The notes beneath the pieces are model-generated. The model was not told the origin of the DNA. It made no database searches and saw only the letters and a program-made list of their open reading frames with translations. Made by a program: the position numbers and the translations under genes. DNA of 10,137 nucleotides from Thermodesulfovibrionales bacterium. Its GTDB lineage: Bacteria > Nitrospirota > Thermodesulfovibrionia > Thermodesulfovibrionales > UBA1546. Within the stretch, counting starts at the first letter, position 1. Each line of letters begins with the position of its first letter. Location of the stretch: NCBI GenBank assembly GCA_919901705.1, contig CAKKPR010000184.1, forward strand, positions 1-10,137. Reading direction: 5' to 3'. Shown here one piece after another: positions 7,260-10,137 of this stretch.

Positions 7260-8225
7260 TTATATGTCCTGTCCTGTTAATCGTCCTGACGCAGCAAAAA
7301 CAAGCCCAGCTGAACCTATTGTGCCGGCGTCGTCTCCCAGAGAGGATGGAATTATCCTTACGGCATCGGAAAGGGCTTTAAAGGTCCTTCTGGAAGCCTC
7401 TCTGATAGCCTCCTGCACATAAATGTTCCATGCGCCGATAAGCCCGCCTGTAAGTATTATAGCCTCAGGGCTCATTATATTTATTATATTTGCTAGGCCG
7501 ACGCCCAGATATCTTCCTGCATCTTTAAGCGCCTCTCTTGCAAGGTTATCGCCTTCAAGGGCAGACCTGTAAATATCTTCAGGGGTAATCTTGTAAAGGT
7601 TGCCTTTGCAGCATTCTTTCAATATGCTCTCAGCGCCTTTTCCCAGCGCAGCGACAACCTTTGTATTTATTGCATTTGCAGCTGCATACAACTCAAGGCA
7701 TCCGTAATTGCCGCATGGGCATTTCTCGCCATCCGCATTTATGCTCATATGCCCGAGCTCTGCAGAAATATTGGCAAGTTTTTTTTCATATACTATGCCT
7801 CCTCCTATGCCGGTGCCGAGCGTAAGGAGGACAAAATTATTGAACTCCCTGCCGGCCCCCATCCATTTTTCTCCCAGCGCTGCCGCATTGGCGTCATTTT
7901 CAATAAATACCGGCACTGAAAATTGTTTGTGCAACGCCTCCACGAAATCAATCCCTTCAACAGAATGAAGGTTTGGAGAAAGAAGCACAATGCCTTTCTT
8001 CCTGTCCAAAAGCCCTGCTATTCCAATGCCTATTCCTGCGACATCCCGTTGCGGGTCGAGCCCGGCATCCGCATACAGGCTTTTAACAGCATTTTGCAGG
8101 GTTCCCAGCACATTCCCTGAAGAGGGCTCTTTCACCTTTTTAATAACCTCTCCGGCGCTGGATATCAGAGCAGCCCTTAAATTTGTTCCACCGACATCTA
8201 TCCCTATGGCATAATTTTTTGACAT
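7260..8225 (-). CDS. ROK-family sugar kinase, probably glucokinase (321 aa)
   Basis: ROK proteins use ATP to phosphorylate glucose or related hexoses. The phosphate-binding loop GIDVGGTNLRAA is at 8-19, the catalytic Asp111 lies in FIENDANAAALGE, and LGTGIGGG is the second nucleotide loop. Next come ELGH with His159 and the zinc-binding signature CPCGNYGC (Cys169, Cys171, Cys176), followed by LELY. There is no N-terminal helix-turn-helix, so this is a kinase rather than a ROK repressor. Glucokinase is the usual call for this layout, but N-acetylhexosamine kinases look alike and the sugar cannot be fixed here. The ATG at 8225 is the only start before DVGGT that gives a normal N-terminus, although no clear ribosome binding site precedes it. 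It is the first gene of the minus-strand block, behind a candidate promoter at 8258-8287. Confidence 0.92.
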   Translation of the reverse strand: MSKNYAIGIDVGGTNLRAALISSAGEVIKKVKEPSSGNVLGTLQNAVKSLYADAGLDPQRDVAGIGIGIAGLLDRKKGIVLLSPNLHSVEGIDFVEALHKQFSVPVFIENDANAAALGEKWMGAGREFNNFVLLTLGTGIGGGIVYEKKLANISAELGHMSINADGEKCPCGNYGCLELYAAANAINTKVVAALGKGAESILKECCKGNLYKITPEDIYRSALEGDNLAREALKDAGRYLGVGLANIINIMSPEAIILTGGLIGAWNIYVQEAIREASRRTFKALSDAVRIIPSSLGDDAGTIGSAGLVFAASGRLTGQDI

Positions 8226-8247
8226 AACAGGTTTTGAGGCTTAAATG

Positions 8248-8280
8248 AAGATTTCAAATCTTAACATAAACACATTTATG
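8248..8280. other. Two short palindromes overlapping the candidate operon promoter
   Basis: AAGATTT-C-AAATCTT (8248-8262) and CATAAA-CACA-TTTATG (8265-8280) are perfect inverted repeats lying back to back. The first covers the candidate -10 box and the second lies in the spacer. They could be operators for a regulator, but the stretch is AT-rich and short palindromes arise easily by chance there. Confidence 0.35.
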
Positions 8281-8287
8281 GTGTAAA
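8258..8287 (-). promoter_or_regulatory. Candidate sigma70-type promoter of the ROK-lepB-rib-signalling block
   Basis: On the minus strand a -35-like TTTACA (8282-8287) is followed after 18 bases by a -10-like TAAGAT (8258-8263), matching 5/6 and 4/6 of consensus. The -10 box ends 32 bases before the ROK kinase ATG. It is the best match I see upstream of the block. Confidence 0.4.
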
Positions 8288-8301
8288 GCAGCATGGGGTA
8301 T

Positions 8302-8498
8302 CCGAAAAATAGACATAGAAGGTTGTCATTGCGAGCAGGTCCCTCGCTGTCATTGCGAGCCGAAGGCGAAGCAATCTCGGTTTTTGCTCGGGATAAACTC
8401 CGCAATCTCGTCTTTTGCAATGAGATTGCCACGAACCCTTCGGGTTCTCGCAATGACAGCTAAATCAACGGTTTCATAATTCTATGTCTATTTTTCGG
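8302..8498. repeat. Perfect 19-bp inverted repeat enclosing repeat copy 2
   Basis: CCGAAAAATAGACATAGAA at 8302-8320 recurs as its exact reverse complement at 8480-8498. Just outside, both arms carry TATCC, offset by two extra C's on the right, so the symmetry reaches a little further. The arms are 159 bases apart and hold the palindromic repeat at 8324-8458. A perfect 19-base match is well beyond chance. It may be the terminal repeats of another small mobile element, or an older hairpin into which the inner repeat inserted. Confidence 0.85.
8324..8458 (-). repeat. Dispersed palindromic repeat (MITE- or REP-like), copy 2
   Basis: TGTCATTGCGAG occurs twice in tandem on the left (8324-8335 and 8348-8359), and its reverse complement closes the right side (8447-8458). 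Inside, the minus strand carries ATTGCGGAG and then GAGATTGCTTCG, the same order as on the plus strand of copy 1 (5509-5629), so the two copies are in opposite orientation. The doubled outer arm is also shared with copy 1. The inner half toward 8458 differs more, with its own small hairpin GAACCC-TTC-GGGTTC (8433-8447). An apparent 70-codon open frame crossing it (8241-8453, minus) is not a gene. Confidence 0.8.
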
Positions 8499-8506
8499 GG
8501 ATATTC

Positions 8507-8536
8507 TTGACATGCAGATTAATTAACTGGTAAAGT
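8507..8536 (+). promoter_or_regulatory. Sigma70-type promoter of rpsU
   Basis: A consensus TTGACA (8507-8512) is followed, after an 18-base spacer, by TAAAGT (8531-8536). It begins nine bases after the right arm of the 19-bp inverted repeat and lies about 55 bases upstream of the rpsU ATG, leaving an AT-rich leader ending in a purine-rich ribosome binding site (about 8570-8582). Confidence 0.6.
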
Positions 8537-8590
8537 ATTTTTCTGTAATTTTACGATTTAAAATTTTAAAGAGAGAGGGGGGATATATTA

Positions 8591-8791
8591 ATGCCCTCTA
8601 TTAAAGTGCGCGAGAGTGATTCCTTTGAAAATGCCCTCAGAAAGTTTAAGAAACAGTGTGAAAGAGAAGGGATACTCTCAGAAGTAAAAAAGAGGGAGCA
8701 TTACGAAAAGCCGAGTCTCAGGAAAAAGAAAAAGGCAATTGCTGCTCGTAAAAAAGCTCTCAAAAGAGTAAGGCTCACGGGAGAGAAGTAA
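8591..8791 (+). CDS. rpsU: 30S ribosomal protein S21 (66 aa)
   Basis: S21 is a small basic protein of the 30S ribosomal subunit involved in translation initiation. The sequence has the family pattern: VRESDSFENALRKFKKQCEREGIL in the first half (residues 6-29), then REHYEKPSLRKKKK and a Lys/Arg-rich tail. Length fits the family. It is the only plus-strand gene here and stands alone, not in the rpsU-dnaG-rpoD order of enterobacteria. The ATG follows a GAGAGGGGGG stretch. It converges on murA, with five bases between the two stop codons. Confidence 0.97.
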   Translation: MPSIKVRESDSFENALRKFKKQCEREGILSEVKKREHYEKPSLRKKKKAIAARKKALKRVRLTGEK

Positions 8792-8812
8792 GCCGCTTAA
8801 CTCTTCTCCCGT
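8777..8812. terminator. Hairpin shared by the convergent rpsU and murA ends
   Basis: ACGGGAGAGAAGTAAGC (8777-8793) pairs, with a two-base mismatch and a one-base bulge, with the segment 8795-8812 that ends CTTCTCCCGT. It spans both stop codons and could end transcription from both sides or protect both mRNA 3' ends. No T-run of the classical intrinsic type follows on either strand, so terminator function is uncertain. Confidence 0.45.
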
Positions 8813-10071
8813 TTAACATCAGCCCTGAGGCTCCGGAGTTTCTCCTCCATTTTTTCATAGCCTCTGTCCAGGTGATAGAGGCGGTGGATAGTGGTTTCTC
8901 CTTCTGCCCTGAGCGCAGCAACAACGAGTGAGGCGCTGGCCCTCAGGTCAGTTGCCATAACATTTGCCCCTTTCAGGTTTTTAATGCCCTTTACTGTAGC
9001 AGTGCTGCCCTTGAAACTTATATCAGCTCCCATTCTCATCAGCTCTGCAACATGCATGAACCTGTTTTCAAATATCGTCTCGGTTACTATGCTTGTGCCC
9101 TGTGCAATACTCATCAATGCCATGAACTGTGCCTGCATATCCGTGGGAAAACCCGGATAAGGCGCAGTCTCTATGTCTACGGCCCTGGGCCTCGGTTGCG
9201 AGTCGTACCGACTTGCCGGGCCCAGCACACGCACCCCGTCTTTTGCTTTTTCAAATCTGAGCCCTGCTTCCTGCAGTTTCATTATGAATCCATGAAGGTG
9301 CTCTAACATGCATCCCCTGATAGTGATATCTCCGCCTGTTATACCTGCTATGGCCATAAATGTTCCTGCCTCAATCCTGTCGGGTATTACTGTATGATTA
9401 ACCGGGCTAAGCTCTTCTACTCCTTCTATCTCTATAAGACTTTCTCCTGCGCCTTCAATCTTTGCGCCCATCTTTTTCAGGGCCTCTGCGAGGTCTATGA
9501 CCTCAGGCTCTCTTGCTGCATTTTCAAGAACAGTGATGCCTTTTGCAAGGGTTGCAGCCATCATAAGATTTTCAGTTCCTGTTACTGTTGAGGTATCAAA
9601 ATATATCGTTGCCCCCTTTAATCTCTTTGCAGTTGCCTTTACATAACCTGCTTCCAGTTCAATCTTTGCGCCCATCTTTTCGAGTCCCATAAGATGAAGG
9701 TTTATCGGCCTTGCGCCTATAGCGCACCCGCCCGGCAGAGAGACCCTTGCGCGTCCGAATCTTGCGACCATCGGGCCCAGCACAAGCACCGACGCCCTCA
9801 TCTCTTTGACCAGTTCGTAAGGCGCCTCTAAATTTTTTATCCTGTTTGTCTTTATAATGGCCCTGTGTGGTTCATAATAAAATTCTGCTCCCATATTTGC
9901 AAGGAGCCTTCCCATGGTTTTCACGTCCCTCAGGTCCGGAACCCTGCTGATTATGTTTTCTCCGGCGGCCAGTATGGAGGCTGCCATGACCGGCAGCGCA
10001 GCGTTTTTTGCGCCGCTTATCTCTATTTCACCTTTAAGCCGCCTGCCGCCTTTAATAATTAACTTGTCCAT
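8797..10071 (-). CDS. murA: UDP-N-acetylglucosamine 1-carboxyvinyltransferase (424 aa)
   Basis: MurA transfers enolpyruvate from phosphoenolpyruvate to UDP-GlcNAc, the first committed step of peptidoglycan synthesis, in the cytoplasm. Residues counted from the chosen start show Lys22-Asn23 in SGAKNAALP, Arg92 in MRAS, the catalytic Cys116 in LPGGCAIGARP with Arg121, and the FPTDMQAQ segment with the catalytic Asp. A Cys at position 116 implies the usual fosfomycin-sensitive form. The ATG at 10071 gives MDKLIIKGGRRLKGEI, the family's normal N-terminus. An in-frame ATG at 10095 would add eight residues (MRKNLKTA). Neither start has a clear ribosome binding site, so the longer form cannot be excluded. 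The upstream 66 bases to the window edge show no promoter I can defend. Confidence 0.96.
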   Translation of the reverse strand: MDKLIIKGGRRLKGEIEISGAKNAALPVMAASILAAGENIISRVPDLRDVKTMGRLLANMGAEFYYEPHRAIIKTNRIKNLEAPYELVKEMRASVLVLGPMVARFGRARVSLPGGCAIGARPINLHLMGLEKMGAKIELEAGYVKATAKRLKGATIYFDTSTVTGTENLMMAATLAKGITVLENAAREPEVIDLAEALKKMGAKIEGAGESLIEIEGVEELSPVNHTVIPDRIEAGTFMAIAGITGGDITIRGCMLEHLHGFIMKLQEAGLRFEKAKDGVRVLGPASRYDSQPRPRAVDIETAPYPGFPTDMQAQFMALMSIAQGTSIVTETIFENRFMHVAELMRMGADISFKGSTATVKGIKNLKGANVMATDLRASASLVVAALRAEGETTIHRLYHLDRGYEKMEEKLRSLRADVKREKS

Positions 10072-10137
10072 AGCAGTTTTTAGGTTCTTTCTCATTTCAA
10101 GTGGGTAATTCCCCCTTTCCGCACACAGGCGGATTCG

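Noticed and set aside
7242..7260. Six-codon ATG...TAG frame between the ROK kinase and lepB genes
   Set aside because: It is too short, and it contains the lepB ribosome binding site; there is no sign of a leader-peptide role.
8241..8453. 70-codon open frame on the minus strand
   Set aside because: It lies across repeat copy 2 and the candidate promoter, and has no ribosome binding site or protein-like family pattern.
8324..8458. CRISPR-like array from the repeated TGTCATTGCGAG units
   Set aside because: There are only two direct copies 24 bases apart, plus an inverted copy, with no regular spacers and no cas genes.
10072..10137. Partial gene or promoter at the right edge
   Set aside because: A short hairpin (TCCGC-CTGTGT-GCGGA on the minus strand) and a purine run are visible, but there is no start signal or promoter that I can support.

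Overview
This window looks like ordinary chromosome from a Gram-negative-type bacterium of moderate G+C content. Several traits fit an environmental member of the Nitrospirota or Desulfobacterota: the style of the Ser/Thr kinase (HRDVSPQN catalytic loop, C-terminal PEGA repeats), a fused ribBA, a lepB followed by a DUF4845-like gene, and small dispersed palindromic repeats of the TGTCATTGCGAG type. That placement is an inference, because no rRNA or other strong phylogenetic marker is present apart from rpsU and murA.

Eight genes on the minus strand form one compact block, transcribed from about 8.29 kb towards position 1. In order they are a ROK-family sugar kinase, lepB (signal peptidase I), a small DUF4845-like membrane protein, ribE (riboflavin synthase), ribBA (DHBP synthase/GTP cyclohydrolase II), an FHA-GAF-class III nucleotidyl cyclase, a PP2C protein phosphatase and a membrane Ser/Thr protein kinase with PEGA repeats. 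All junctions are overlaps or gaps of 1-19 bases except ribE-ribBA. That junction carries a palindromic repeat of about 120 bp.

The last three genes form a reversible Ser/Thr phosphorylation module. The kinase phosphorylates, the PP2C reverses it, and the FHA domain on the cyclase is a natural phosphothreonine reader that could link kinase activity to cAMP production. Its attachment to a housekeeping riboflavin/secretion operon is the most notable feature of the gene content.

The gene-free stretch 8226-8590 (365 bases) holds a candidate promoter for the block (minus strand), two short palindromes, a second copy of the dispersed repeat inside a perfect 19-bp inverted repeat, and a good sigma70-type promoter for rpsU (plus strand). 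rpsU converges on murA, with five bases between their stop codons and a hairpin spanning both gene ends. murA runs in from the right edge, and its promoter lies outside the window.

I see no RNA gene, CRISPR array, transposase, phage gene or defence system. The repeats and the phosphosignalling module deserve the closest look.
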